This document shows positions 1 through 5,239 of a stretch of 5,239 bases of DNA, one piece after another. The notes below the pieces were generated by a model. That model was not told where the DNA came from, searched no databases, and saw only the letters and a program-made list of their open reading frames with translations. This DNA is from an uncultured Treponema sp. GTDB lineage: Bacteria > Spirochaetota > Spirochaetia > Treponematales > Treponemataceae. A program made the position numbers and the translations under genes. Location: contig CAMVBP010000145.1 in NCBI GenBank assembly GCA_947165795.1, positions 1-5,239 on the forward strand. The letters run 5' to 3'. Numbering within the stretch: the first letter of the stretch is position 1; every line of letters begins with the position of its first letter.

Positions 1-5
1 CCATC

Positions 6-95
6 GTGCCTTGTGGAAAGAAAAGAAAGCGCCAGAAGATGGCGACACATAAGCGTAAGAAGATGCTTAGAAGGAACAGACATAAGAGCAAGTAG
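6..95 (+). CDS. AURKAIP1/COX24-type basic mini-protein (29 aa)
   Basis: This short open frame encodes a 29-residue protein that begins MPCGKKRKR, continues with KMATHKRKKMLRRNRHK and ends at TAG 93-95. More than half of its residues are Lys, Arg or His. The pattern GKKRKR..KMATHKRKK.LR.NRHK is what I recognise as the bacterial AURKAIP1/COX24 C-terminal-domain mini-protein. Related short basic peptides are ribosome-associated in mitochondria and, as bS22, in mycobacteria, so a small-subunit ribosomal role is plausible but inferred here. The start is taken as GTG at 6 because MP.GKKRKR is the usual N-terminus. Only five bases precede it, so no ribosome binding site can be seen and an upstream extension cannot be excluded. 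The gene is followed directly by a strong terminator, consistent with a monocistronic unit or the last gene of one. Confidence 0.82.
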   Translation: MPCGKKRKRQKMATHKRKKMLRRNRHKSK

Positions 96-121
96 TTTTT
101 ATGTCGGCGCTTATGTCAGAT

Positions 122-172
122 AGACCGTGTAGCAGCAATTTATTTTTTTTGCTGTATGCGGTCTTTTTTTTT
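122..172 (+). terminator. Rho-independent terminator after the COX24-like mini-gene
   Basis: AGACCG (122-127) pairs with CGGTCT (159-164), and CAGCAA (133-138) pairs with TTGCTG (149-154). Between them, TGTA (128-131) can pair with TATG (155-158) using two G-U wobbles, leaving only G132 bulged. This gives a stem of about 16 base pairs with a 10-base T-rich loop, followed by an uninterrupted T tract (164-172). Stem and tail are typical of intrinsic termination. It separates the mini-gene from dxs. Confidence 0.9.
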
Positions 173-174
173 AG

Positions 175-197
175 TAAAATCGGGAAATCGATTTAAT
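175..197 (+). promoter_or_regulatory. Possible dxs promoter, -10 element only
   Basis: Because a strong terminator ends at 172 and dxs begins at about 212-224, a dxs promoter is expected here or overlapping the terminator. TAAAAT (175-180) and TTTAAT (192-197) each match the sigma70 -10 consensus at five of six positions. No convincing -35 lies at the right distance: TTGCTG (149-154) is 20 bases from the first and lies within the terminator stem, and TTTAGT (170-175) is poor. The stretch is so AT-rich that chance matches are likely. Weak evidence. Confidence 0.25.
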
Positions 198-211
198 TAA
201 TTAAGTTTTTT

Positions 212-2146
212 TTGGGGTTTATTATTTTACTTACAGATATTAATTCACCACAGGATTTATCAAACCTAACTCAAAAAGAAATCAAAGTTCTTGCAAAAGA
301 TATTCGCAAAACAATTATTAATGTTGTTGGAAATAACGGCGGCCATCTTGCAAGTAATCTTGGAGTGGTAGAATTAACTATAGCCCTTCACAGAGTATTC
401 AATTCACCGGAAGATGCCCTTATTTTTGATGTAAGTCATCAGTGTTATACCCATAAATTATTAACAGGACGCTACAAGGAATTCAGTTCTTTAAGAAAAA
501 AAAATGGAATTTCCGGGTTTACAAATCCTTCAGAAAGTCCGCATGATTATTTTTTTAACGGTCATTCTTCAACTTCTATTTCTTCGGCGCTCGGATTATT
601 AACGGCCCGCGATCTTGATAAAAAAAATGGAAAAGTAATTGCTGTTATCGGCGATGGAGCTCTTACCGGTGGTATGGCCTTTGAAGCTTTATCTCATGCT
701 GGTCAGCTTTCTAAAAATCTTATTGTAGTTTTAAATGATAACCAGATGTCAATTGATCATAATACGGGATCAGTTTCACGCTATTTAAGCCGATTAACGA
801 CAACTTCAAGATATCAGTCAATAAGATATAAAATTGATAAGGCAATAGATAAAATTCCGTATTTAGGAAGTCATCTTGAAAAATTCATTTTCAGATTTAA
901 GCGTGCAATCAAAGGTCTTTTCCTTACAAATAATTTATTCGTAGATCTTGGTTTTGAATATGTCGGTCCGTTAGACGGTCATAATGAAGCTGCTCTTGAA
1001 ACTGTATTTAAGCGTGTAAGAAAGCTTCCTCGTCCGGTTGTCGTTCATGTCGTTACAAAAAAAGGAAAAGGCTACAGCCCTGCAGAAGATAAACCTGAAC
1101 TGTTTCATGGAGTTGGTCCGTTTTTGATTAGTGACGGAACTGTAGAAAAATACGATTCATTAAGTTTTACAGAAGCCTTCAGCAATATTATTGTTTCGGA
1201 AGCCGCAAAAAACAAAGATATAGTTGCAATTACAGCGGCAATGTCAAAAGGAACAGGTCTTTCATCTTTTTCTCATAAATTCCCGGACCGCTTTTTTGAT
1301 GTTGGAATTGCAGAAGAACATGCAGTTACTTTTGCAGGCGGCCTTTCAAGAGGTGGAAAAATTCCGGTAGTGTGCATTTATTCTACTTTCATTCAGCGTG
1401 CCGTCGACCAGATGATTCATGATATTGCGCTTCAGAAGCTTCATGCAATTTTTATGCTTGATAGAGCCGGTGCTGTAAGCGATGACGGTCCTACTCATCA
1501 GGGTGTTTTTGATATTGCACTTTTTAAGACAATTCCTTCTTTAGTTTTAATGAGCCCTGCAAGCTGTAATGATCTTAAGCTTTGTTTTGAATGGGCGCTT
1601 GAAAATAAATCTGCCGTTGTAATACGCTATCCAAAGGCTTCCTGTCCTACAGAGCTTCCTGTTTTTTCTGAGCCTGTAATTCCTGGACGCGGATTATTCA
1701 TTCCTTGTTCCGATTTTGTAATAGAAAACATTACCGAAGAACAGCTTCAAAAACAGAAAAATAAAATTCTCCTTATTATTACCGGCTCTCTGTATTCTCA
1801 GGCACAGCAGGCAATCCGTTCAGTTCTGCTCAAAAATGGATATGCCGATTTATATATCCTGCGTTTTATTAAGCCTTTTGATGAAGAATACTTCCTTGAA
1901 ATTGCAAAGAACTATAAAGGTTTTGTTCTTGCAGAAGATGGAATGAGCGAAGGCGGAATCTGCGAAGAAATAGAAAACATTCTTTTGAATAACGGTTACA
2001 AAAATATAAGAAAGTGCGGCTTTGCAGACAGATTTTATGTACAGGGAAAAAGAGAAGAAGTTTTGCAGGATGCCGGACTTTCTGCTGCAGATTTAGAAAA
2101 GGAGATACTTGAATGTGCTGCATTGAATTCACAAAAACACAGATAA
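212..2146 (+). CDS. dxs: 1-deoxy-D-xylulose-5-phosphate synthase
   Basis: Thiamine-diphosphate enzyme condensing pyruvate with glyceraldehyde 3-phosphate to DXP, the first step of the MEP isoprenoid pathway (also a precursor for thiamine and pyridoxal); cytosolic dimer. Residue numbers count from TTG 212, 644 aa in all against about 620 usual. Visible motifs are GGHLASNLGVVELT (43-56), DVSHQ (73-77, with the substrate-side His76), the ThDP/Mg motif GDGALTGG (147-154) through NDN (175-177), the central Pyr-domain motif DVGIAEEHAVTFAGG (363-377, with catalytic Glu368), YSTFIQR (390-396), DRAGAVSDDGPTHQG (417-431) and RYPK (472-475). The transketolase C-terminal domain covers roughly 515-635. 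The frame is intact. The start is uncertain: TTG 212 has no good ribosome site, and the family N-terminus (MLLxDINSP) would begin at ATT 224, six bases after GGGG. An in-frame TAA at 194-196 bars anything further upstream. Two residues in the DVSHQCYTHK block differ from the usual DVGHQxYPHK. folP overlaps its 3' end. Confidence 0.95.
   Translation: MGFIILLTDINSPQDLSNLTQKEIKVLAKDIRKTIINVVGNNGGHLASNLGVVELTIALHRVFNSPEDALIFDVSHQCYTHKLLTGRYKEFSSLRKKNGISGFTNPSESPHDYFFNGHSSTSISSALGLLTARDLDKKNGKVIAVIGDGALTGGMAFEALSHAGQLSKNLIVVLNDNQMSIDHNTGSVSRYLSRLTTTSRYQSIRYKIDKAIDKIPYLGSHLEKFIFRFKRAIKGLFLTNNLFVDLGFEYVGPLDGHNEAALETVFKRVRKLPRPVVVHVVTKKGKGYSPAEDKPELFHGVGPFLISDGTVEKYDSLSFTEAFSNIIVSEAAKNKDIVAITAAMSKGTGLSSFSHKFPDRFFDVGIAEEHAVTFAGGLSRGGKIPVVCIYSTFIQRAVDQMIHDIALQKLHAIFMLDRAGAVSDDGPTHQGVFDIALFKTIPSLVLMSPASCNDLKLCFEWALENKSAVVIRYPKASCPTELPVFSEPVIPGRGLFIPCSDFVIENITEEQLQKQKNKILLIITGSLYSQAQQAIRSVLLKNGYADLYILRFIKPFDEEYFLEIAKNYKGFVLAEDGMSEGGICEEIENILLNNGYKNIRKCGFADRFYVQGKREEVLQDAGLSAADLEKEILECAALNSQKHR
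2099..2104 (+). promoter_or_regulatory. Shine-Dalgarno of folP inside dxs
   Basis: AAGGAG lies within the last dxs codons, eight bases before ATG 2113. This decides the folP start and places it 34 bases inside dxs, implying translational coupling between the two genes. Confidence 0.8.
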
Positions 2147-2892
2147 AAACAGAACGCCCGGCCCTTGTAATGGGAATTGTAAATGCCACTAAAGATTCAT
2201 TTTACGAAAAAAGCCGCGGTGGCTTTGAGCTTGCTGCAAAAATGATAGAGCAGGGTGCTGATATAATAGATTTGGGTGCAGAATCTACAAGACCCGGTTT
2301 TACAGATGTTCCGTTAGAAGAAGAAATCAAACAGCTTGTTCCAATTGTAAAGGAAATAAGAAAAATAAGTTCAATTCCAATCAGTATAGACACAAGAAAG
2401 GCAAAGGTTTTTGAAGCCTGCTATAACGAAGGCGCAGATATTTTTAATGATGTTACTGCCTTAGCTTATGACGATGCTTCCTGTGCTCTTGCAGCGAAAC
2501 TTGAAGTTCCTGTTGTTTTAATGCATCAGGGAAGCGCAAATGCCGGACAGGTTGCAGATTTTTTTAAGGAAAGAATAGCTTTCGCCCTTAAAAACGGAAT
2601 CAATAAAAAAAATATTATTATCGATCCTGGAATTGGTTTTGGAAAAGACGAGGACGAATGTATAGATTTAATCAAAAATACAGATAAAATGCTCGTTGAA
2701 GATTATCCCTTTTTAATGGCTCTTTCGCGTAAAAGATGTATTGGAAAAATGACAGGAAAAGATGTTGATAAGCGGCTCTATGGAACTTTATGTGCAAATA
2801 TGATTTCTGTACAGAAAGGAGCAAAAATTATTCGTGTTCATGATGTTGAAGAAACAATTGATATGTTAAATGTGATGAAATTTCTTTCATAG
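2113..2892 (+). CDS. folP: Dihydropteroate synthase
   Basis: Joins 6-hydroxymethyl-dihydropterin diphosphate with p-aminobenzoate to give 7,8-dihydropteroate in folate synthesis; a cytosolic TIM barrel and the target of sulfonamides. Motifs in order over 259 aa: MGIVNATKDSF (20-30, loop 1, with Asn24 as metal/diphosphate ligand), ADIIDLGAESTRPG (49-62, loop 2), SIDTRKA (91-97, pterin-binding Asp93), NDVTAL (112-117), LMHQG (136-140), IIIDPGIGFGK (168-178), LSRKR (204-208) and RVHDVEET (241-248, the C-terminal anion-site Arg/His). All main catalytic blocks are present and the frame is intact; it is slightly shorter than the common 270-280 aa. Loop 1 reads NATKDSF where most family members have NVTPDSF. 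The start ATG 2113 is supported by AAGGAG and overlaps the dxs end by 34 bases. No folK, folB or pabA/B is in the window. It appears to be the last gene of the dxs unit, although read-through into cdaA is possible because no terminator is visible. Confidence 0.95.
   Translation: MCCIEFTKTQIKTERPALVMGIVNATKDSFYEKSRGGFELAAKMIEQGADIIDLGAESTRPGFTDVPLEEEIKQLVPIVKEIRKISSIPISIDTRKAKVFEACYNEGADIFNDVTALAYDDASCALAAKLEVPVVLMHQGSANAGQVADFFKERIAFALKNGINKKNIIIDPGIGFGKDEDECIDLIKNTDKMLVEDYPFLMALSRKRCIGKMTGKDVDKRLYGTLCANMISVQKGAKIIRVHDVEETIDMLNVMKFLS
2875..2890. repeat. Short perfect inverted repeat over the -35 of the cdaA promoter
   Basis: ATGAAA (2875-2880) and TTTCAT (2885-2890) are exact inverse complements separated by TTTC. 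The left arm coincides with the proposed -35 element. It could be a small operator, or chance in AT-rich DNA at the folP stop codon; it is too weak and lacks a T tail, so it is not a terminator. Confidence 0.35.
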
Positions 2893-2903
2893 TGTGTTAT
2901 AAT
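2875..2903 (+). promoter_or_regulatory. Sigma70-type promoter for cdaA-cdaR-acpS
   Basis: TATAAT at 2898-2903 matches the -10 consensus perfectly and is preceded by TGt (2895-2897), making an extended -10. Exactly 17 bases upstream lies ATGAAA (2875-2880), matching TTGACA at four of six positions. The -35 lies in the last folP codons. Transcription would begin near 2910, giving a leader of about 40 bases. The gap between folP and cdaA is longer than the other junctions in the window, as expected if a new unit starts here. Confidence 0.72.
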
Positions 2904-2949
2904 GGAATCCACCGATTAATAAAAGTTTTGAGTTGGTCGAGGATTAATT

Positions 2950-3765
2950 ATGGTTGGATTTGATAAAATCTTAAACATCTACGAATATATACGCCCGGTT
3001 TTAGACATCGCTATTCTTGCGATAATTATTTACAAGGCCTACGATTTTATTTCTAAGACTAACGGAATTCAGATGATTAAGGCTGTCATAATTATTGCAA
3101 TTGCTTATGGAATTGCAGTTTTCCTGCGGCTTTCTACAATCCTCTGGCTTTTAAAACTTATTGCGCCTGGACTTGTTGTTGCATTTGCACTTGTCTTTCA
3201 GCCCGAAATTCGAAAGTTATTTATACGAATCGGTCAGAATTCCTGGTTTGCATTTGGTAACCGTTCAAAGCATACTTATGTAGACGCTGTTTTAATTGCT
3301 GCCGATATGCTTTCTAAACAAAGGCGCGGTATGCTTGCAGTTTTTATGCGTCATACAAAAATGGATAATATCATTCAGACCGGAACAATTTTAAATGCTG
3401 ATTTGTCTTCAAGCCTTTTAATGACAATTTTTGGAAAAGATACTTCGCTGCATGATGGTGCCTGTTTTATTCAGGGCGGAAAACTTATTGCGGCAGGATG
3501 CTTTCTTCCAACCAGCGATAACTATTCAATTAAAAAAACATTCGGTACAAGACACAGAGCGGCACTTGGACTTTCTGAAGTTTCTGATGCAGTTGTTCTT
3601 GTAGTTTCGGAAGAAAGCGGAGCATTGAGCCTTGCTTATGATTCAAAATTGAATTACGATCTTTCGCTTACAGAAGTCAGAAAAGTTCTGGAAAACCTTC
3701 TTGAAATTACACCAGAAGAAAAAGTTTTGGAGGACACTGTCGATGAACAGAAAGTCATTGGTTGA
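2950..3765 (+). CDS. cdaA: Membrane diadenylate cyclase CdaA (DacA/YbbP family)
   Basis: Condenses two ATP into the second messenger c-di-AMP, which controls potassium/osmolyte transport and cell-wall homeostasis in many bacteria. The 271-aa protein has the family's usual length and layout. Three hydrophobic segments lie at about 16-33, 41-58 and 62-84, followed by the family motif VFQPEIRKL (82-90), a linker helix and a DisA_N-type cyclase domain (about 110-250). Catalytic motifs are intact: LHDGA (167-171, DGA at 169-171) and GTRHRAALGLSE (199-210, RHR at 201-203), followed by VVSEESGALS (218-227). The start ATG 2950 has GAGGA (2939-2943) six bases upstream. Its 3' end overlaps cdaR by 23 bases, the classical CdaA-CdaR pairing. 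A dedicated promoter is predicted just upstream. Cyclase activity is inferred from motif conservation. Confidence 0.95.
   Translation: MVGFDKILNIYEYIRPVLDIAILAIIIYKAYDFISKTNGIQMIKAVIIIAIAYGIAVFLRLSTILWLLKLIAPGLVVAFALVFQPEIRKLFIRIGQNSWFAFGNRSKHTYVDAVLIAADMLSKQRRGMLAVFMRHTKMDNIIQTGTILNADLSSSLLMTIFGKDTSLHDGACFIQGGKLIAAGCFLPTSDNYSIKKTFGTRHRAALGLSEVSDAVVLVVSEESGALSLAYDSKLNYDLSLTEVRKVLENLLEITPEEKVLEDTVDEQKVIG
3729..3734 (+). promoter_or_regulatory. Shine-Dalgarno of cdaR inside cdaA
   Basis: GGAGGA lies within the cdaA coding end, eight bases before ATG 3743. It fixes the cdaR start at this ATG rather than at the TTG further upstream (3701), and points to coupled translation of the two partners. 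Confidence 0.85.
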
Positions 3766-4720
3766 AAAAATTCTTGACAAGTGGCCTTATAAAGTTGCAT
3801 GTATTGTAATTGCGATTTTTCTGTATATTTTTCATGAAGCTTCGCTCGTTACAAAAAAAACATTCATAGTTCCACTGACAATTTCAGAAAACGGACTTGT
3901 TATGCATGTTTCCGATTCTCCTTCCACAGTTTCTGTTATAGTCCGTGCCAGCGAAGAAAACATTAAATCCATTCAGACTGCAGATATTCAGGCTTTCGCA
4001 AATATAGATTTTATTCCTTATTCAGGCCAGGTAAAAATTCCAGTAACGCTCAAAATTTCAGATGAAGTAATGTCTTTATCTCCTCTGGAAGTCCGGCTTT
4101 CAGAAGAATATGTTACTCTTCATGTTGAAAAAAAGATTTCCAAATATATTCCGCTTAGTGCAACAGTTGTAGGTGCTCCTTTACATGGTTACGAAGTAGA
4201 AAATGTTTTTATGACTCCTTCTGTAGTTCTTGTAACAGGTCCTGAATCTATGATAAATGCGGTAGAAGAAATCCCGACTACAAAAATTACAGTTTCAAAT
4301 GCGCAGACTAATTTTTCTACAGAAACTACTTTGAATCAGATAGATAATATCCTTTCTATTGAAGATGAAGGTCCTTATACGGCAACGGTTATAATTGTAC
4401 CGGAGCTTATGGAAAAAGAATTTTCTGAGGTTACTCCTGAAGTTTTAAATCTTGTTCCGAATCTTGTTATAGATGGTGAGCTTGAAAGCGTTACTGTAAA
4501 TCTTGCAGGAACAGTTCCTGCACTGGAAAATTATAATCTTCCTTCAAAGGCAGTTTCAATTAATCTTGGTGAATTTACAGAAGCCGGAACATATACAGTT
4601 CCTGTCCGCTATAATATTTCTTCTAATTTTGAATTATTAAGTGTTTCCGAAGAAAATCTTACTGTTGTACTTATAAACAAACCTGAAGAAACCGAAGCTG
4701 AAAATGCAGAGGGAGAATAA
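3743..4720 (+). CDS. cdaR: CdaR (YbbR-repeat) regulator of the diadenylate cyclase
   Basis: Predicted single-pass membrane protein, the partner and regulator of CdaA. The start chosen is ATG 3743 (325 aa), supported by GGAGGA; a longer frame from TTG 3701 exists but lacks a ribosome site and would overlap cdaA more. The N-terminus MNRKSLVEKILDKWPYK is short and basic, followed by one hydrophobic helix at about 17-31 (ACIVIAIFLYIF), so most of the protein should lie outside the cytoplasmic membrane. The rest is beta-rich and divides into about three YbbR-like repeats at roughly 38-128, 129-219 and 222-310. The first two are clearest (FIVPLTISENGL and YIPLSATVVGAPLHGY starts, P..V.V.G.E at about 159-168); the third is more diverged. 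The tail is acidic (KPEETEAENAEGE). In Firmicutes the CdaR YbbR domains modulate CdaA through membrane contact; the same role here is inferred from adjacency and overlap. Confidence 0.88.
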   Translation: MNRKSLVEKILDKWPYKVACIVIAIFLYIFHEASLVTKKTFIVPLTISENGLVMHVSDSPSTVSVIVRASEENIKSIQTADIQAFANIDFIPYSGQVKIPVTLKISDEVMSLSPLEVRLSEEYVTLHVEKKISKYIPLSATVVGAPLHGYEVENVFMTPSVVLVTGPESMINAVEEIPTTKITVSNAQTNFSTETTLNQIDNILSIEDEGPYTATVIIVPELMEKEFSEVTPEVLNLVPNLVIDGELESVTVNLAGTVPALENYNLPSKAVSINLGEFTEAGTYTVPVRYNISSNFELLSVSEENLTVVLINKPEETEAENAEGE

Positions 4721-4722
4721 TA

Positions 4723-5094
4723 GTGATTTTTGGAATTGGCACCGATGTTACGGATGTAAAGAGATTTAAAAAATGGGTTGAATCAAAAGGGTATTGTGAA
4801 AGATTTTTCAATCCTGCAGAATTAAAAACAAACGGAAGCGTTCAGCATTTATGTGAACATTATTCTGTTCGTTTTGCAGCAAAGGAAGCTTTTTCAAAGG
4901 CTCTTGGAACAGGCTTGAGTTTTAATTTAAAAGATGTTTATATTACAAACGATGAAAGCGGAAAGCCTTCATTAAATGTAACAGGATCGGCGAAAGAATT
5001 ATTGCAGCAGAAAGCTGGAGTCTGTAAGGTTTTTGTTTCGCTAAGTCATGAAAAAGATTTTTCTGTAGCTTTTGTAGTTATAGAGTCTATATAG
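4723..5094 (+). CDS. acpS: Holo-[acyl-carrier-protein] synthase
   Basis: Transfers the 4'-phosphopantetheine arm from CoA to a serine of apo-ACP, activating it for fatty-acid and lipid synthesis; a cytosolic, usually trimeric enzyme. At 123 aa it has the normal AcpS length. Motifs: GIGTDVTDVKRF (4-15, metal-ligand Asp8), FAAKEAFSKALGTG (51-64, metal-ligand Glu55 in the KE..SKA core) and SLSHEKDFSVAFVV (106-119, the C-terminal SxSH block with His109). The start is GTG 4723, seven bases after GGGAG (4711-4715), which lies in the last cdaR codons; only two bases separate it from the cdaR stop. It belongs to the cdaA unit by spacing. No ACP gene or other fatty-acid gene is visible beside it. The usual family start MIxGIGxD agrees with this GTG. 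Confidence 0.95.
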   Translation: MIFGIGTDVTDVKRFKKWVESKGYCERFFNPAELKTNGSVQHLCEHYSVRFAAKEAFSKALGTGLSFNLKDVYITNDESGKPSLNVTGSAKELLQQKAGVCKVFVSLSHEKDFSVAFVVIESI

Positions 5095-5107
5095 TTTGGG
5101 AGGTTTT

Positions 5108-5239
5108 ATGCCGGCAAAAAGTTCTAATTCAGAAAAAAAGGCTGGAATTTCATACTGGTCAAAAGATAAATGTACCTGTCCTGTATGTAAAAAAGCTTTT
5201 GAACGTGAAGTTATGCGAAGTGGTAACGGTCGTATGATC
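5108..5239 (+). CDS. DUF2225 family protein, N-terminal 44 codons (cut by window end)
   Basis: The frame begins at ATG 5108, four bases after a perfect GGGAGG (5098-5103), and stays open to the window edge, giving 44 residues. After a Lys/Ser-rich start, ISYWSKDKCTCPVCKKAFER (about 14-33) matches what I recall of the start of DUF2225 proteins, in which an aromatic-Trp segment is followed by a CPVC zinc-knuckle and then a basic stretch with R.G..R. The CxxC at Cys29 and Cys32 is half of a probable zinc site; the partner cysteines would lie beyond the window. The family has no established function that I can state, and TPR-like helices often follow. It lies 13 bases after acpS and is probably in the same operon. 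With so little sequence, another CxxC zinc-ribbon family remains possible. Confidence 0.72.
   Translation, partial: MPAKSSNSEKKAGISYWSKDKCTCPVCKKAFEREVMRSGNGRMI

Noticed and set aside
149..180. TTGCTG ... TAAAAT as a complete dxs promoter
   Set aside because: The spacer is 20 bases, the -35 matches only three positions, and it is part of the terminator stem; only the -10 was kept, at low confidence.
212..2146. dxs as a pseudogene because of its missing ATG start
   Set aside because: The frame is intact over the full family length with all catalytic motifs, so decay is unlikely; only initiation is uncertain.
1869..2189. Open frame of 106 codons on the minus strand across the dxs/folP junction
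   Set aside because: It lies opposite two well-supported genes, has no recognisable domain, and its composition looks like a reverse-strand shadow of Lys/Glu-rich coding sequence.
2202..2393. Open frame of 63 codons on the minus strand inside folP
   Set aside because: It is entirely antisense to conserved FolP motifs, with no family resemblance or sign of its own expression.
2875..2890. Small hairpin as a folP terminator
   Set aside because: Only six AT-rich base pairs with no T tract after it, and it sits on a good promoter.
1..5239. A novel defence, mobile or secondary-metabolism system
   Set aside because: All frames are recognisable housekeeping or signalling genes; no transposase, integrase, terminal repeats, CRISPR repeats or tRNA sequence was seen.

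Overview
The window is an AT-rich bacterial chromosome segment with all genes on the + strand. It most resembles a host-associated Treponema-type spirochaete. That assignment is an inference from protein flavour and gene set (a COX24-like mini-protein, dxs, folP, cdaA, cdaR, acpS and a DUF2225 protein) and from the low-GC coding style; no rRNA or other phylogenetic marker is present.

Layout: (1) Positions 6-95 hold a 29-residue, extremely basic protein of the AURKAIP1/COX24 type, followed by a strong rho-independent terminator (122-172). (2) A short AT-rich leader leads into dxs (1-deoxy-D-xylulose-5-phosphate synthase). folP (dihydropteroate synthase) overlaps the dxs end by 34 bases, so the two look translationally coupled. 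The dxs start is unclear: the annotatable start is TTG at 212, but the family-consistent start is a non-canonical ATT at 224. (3) In the 57-base gap after folP there is a very good sigma70-type promoter (extended TGt-TATAAT with a 17-base spacer), which should start a second transcription unit. (4) That unit contains cdaA (membrane diadenylate cyclase making c-di-AMP), cdaR (its YbbR-repeat membrane partner, overlapping by 23 bases), acpS (holo-ACP synthase, GTG start) and the first 44 codons of a DUF2225 protein that runs off the window. All junctions in this unit are tight and carry clear Shine-Dalgarno sequences.

How they work together: dxs feeds the MEP isoprenoid pathway, including undecaprenyl phosphate for the envelope. 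folP makes the folate precursor dihydropteroate. CdaA and CdaR form the c-di-AMP synthesis and control module, usually linked to envelope and osmotic homeostasis. AcpS activates acyl carrier protein for lipid synthesis. The grouping is housekeeping with an envelope or growth theme. I see no mobile element, CRISPR array, defence system or clearly new system. The most useful points for a second look are the dxs start, the cdaA promoter, acpS in place of the usual glmM after cdaAR, divergent motif residues in Dxs and FolP, and complementary repeats around the end of the mini-gene.
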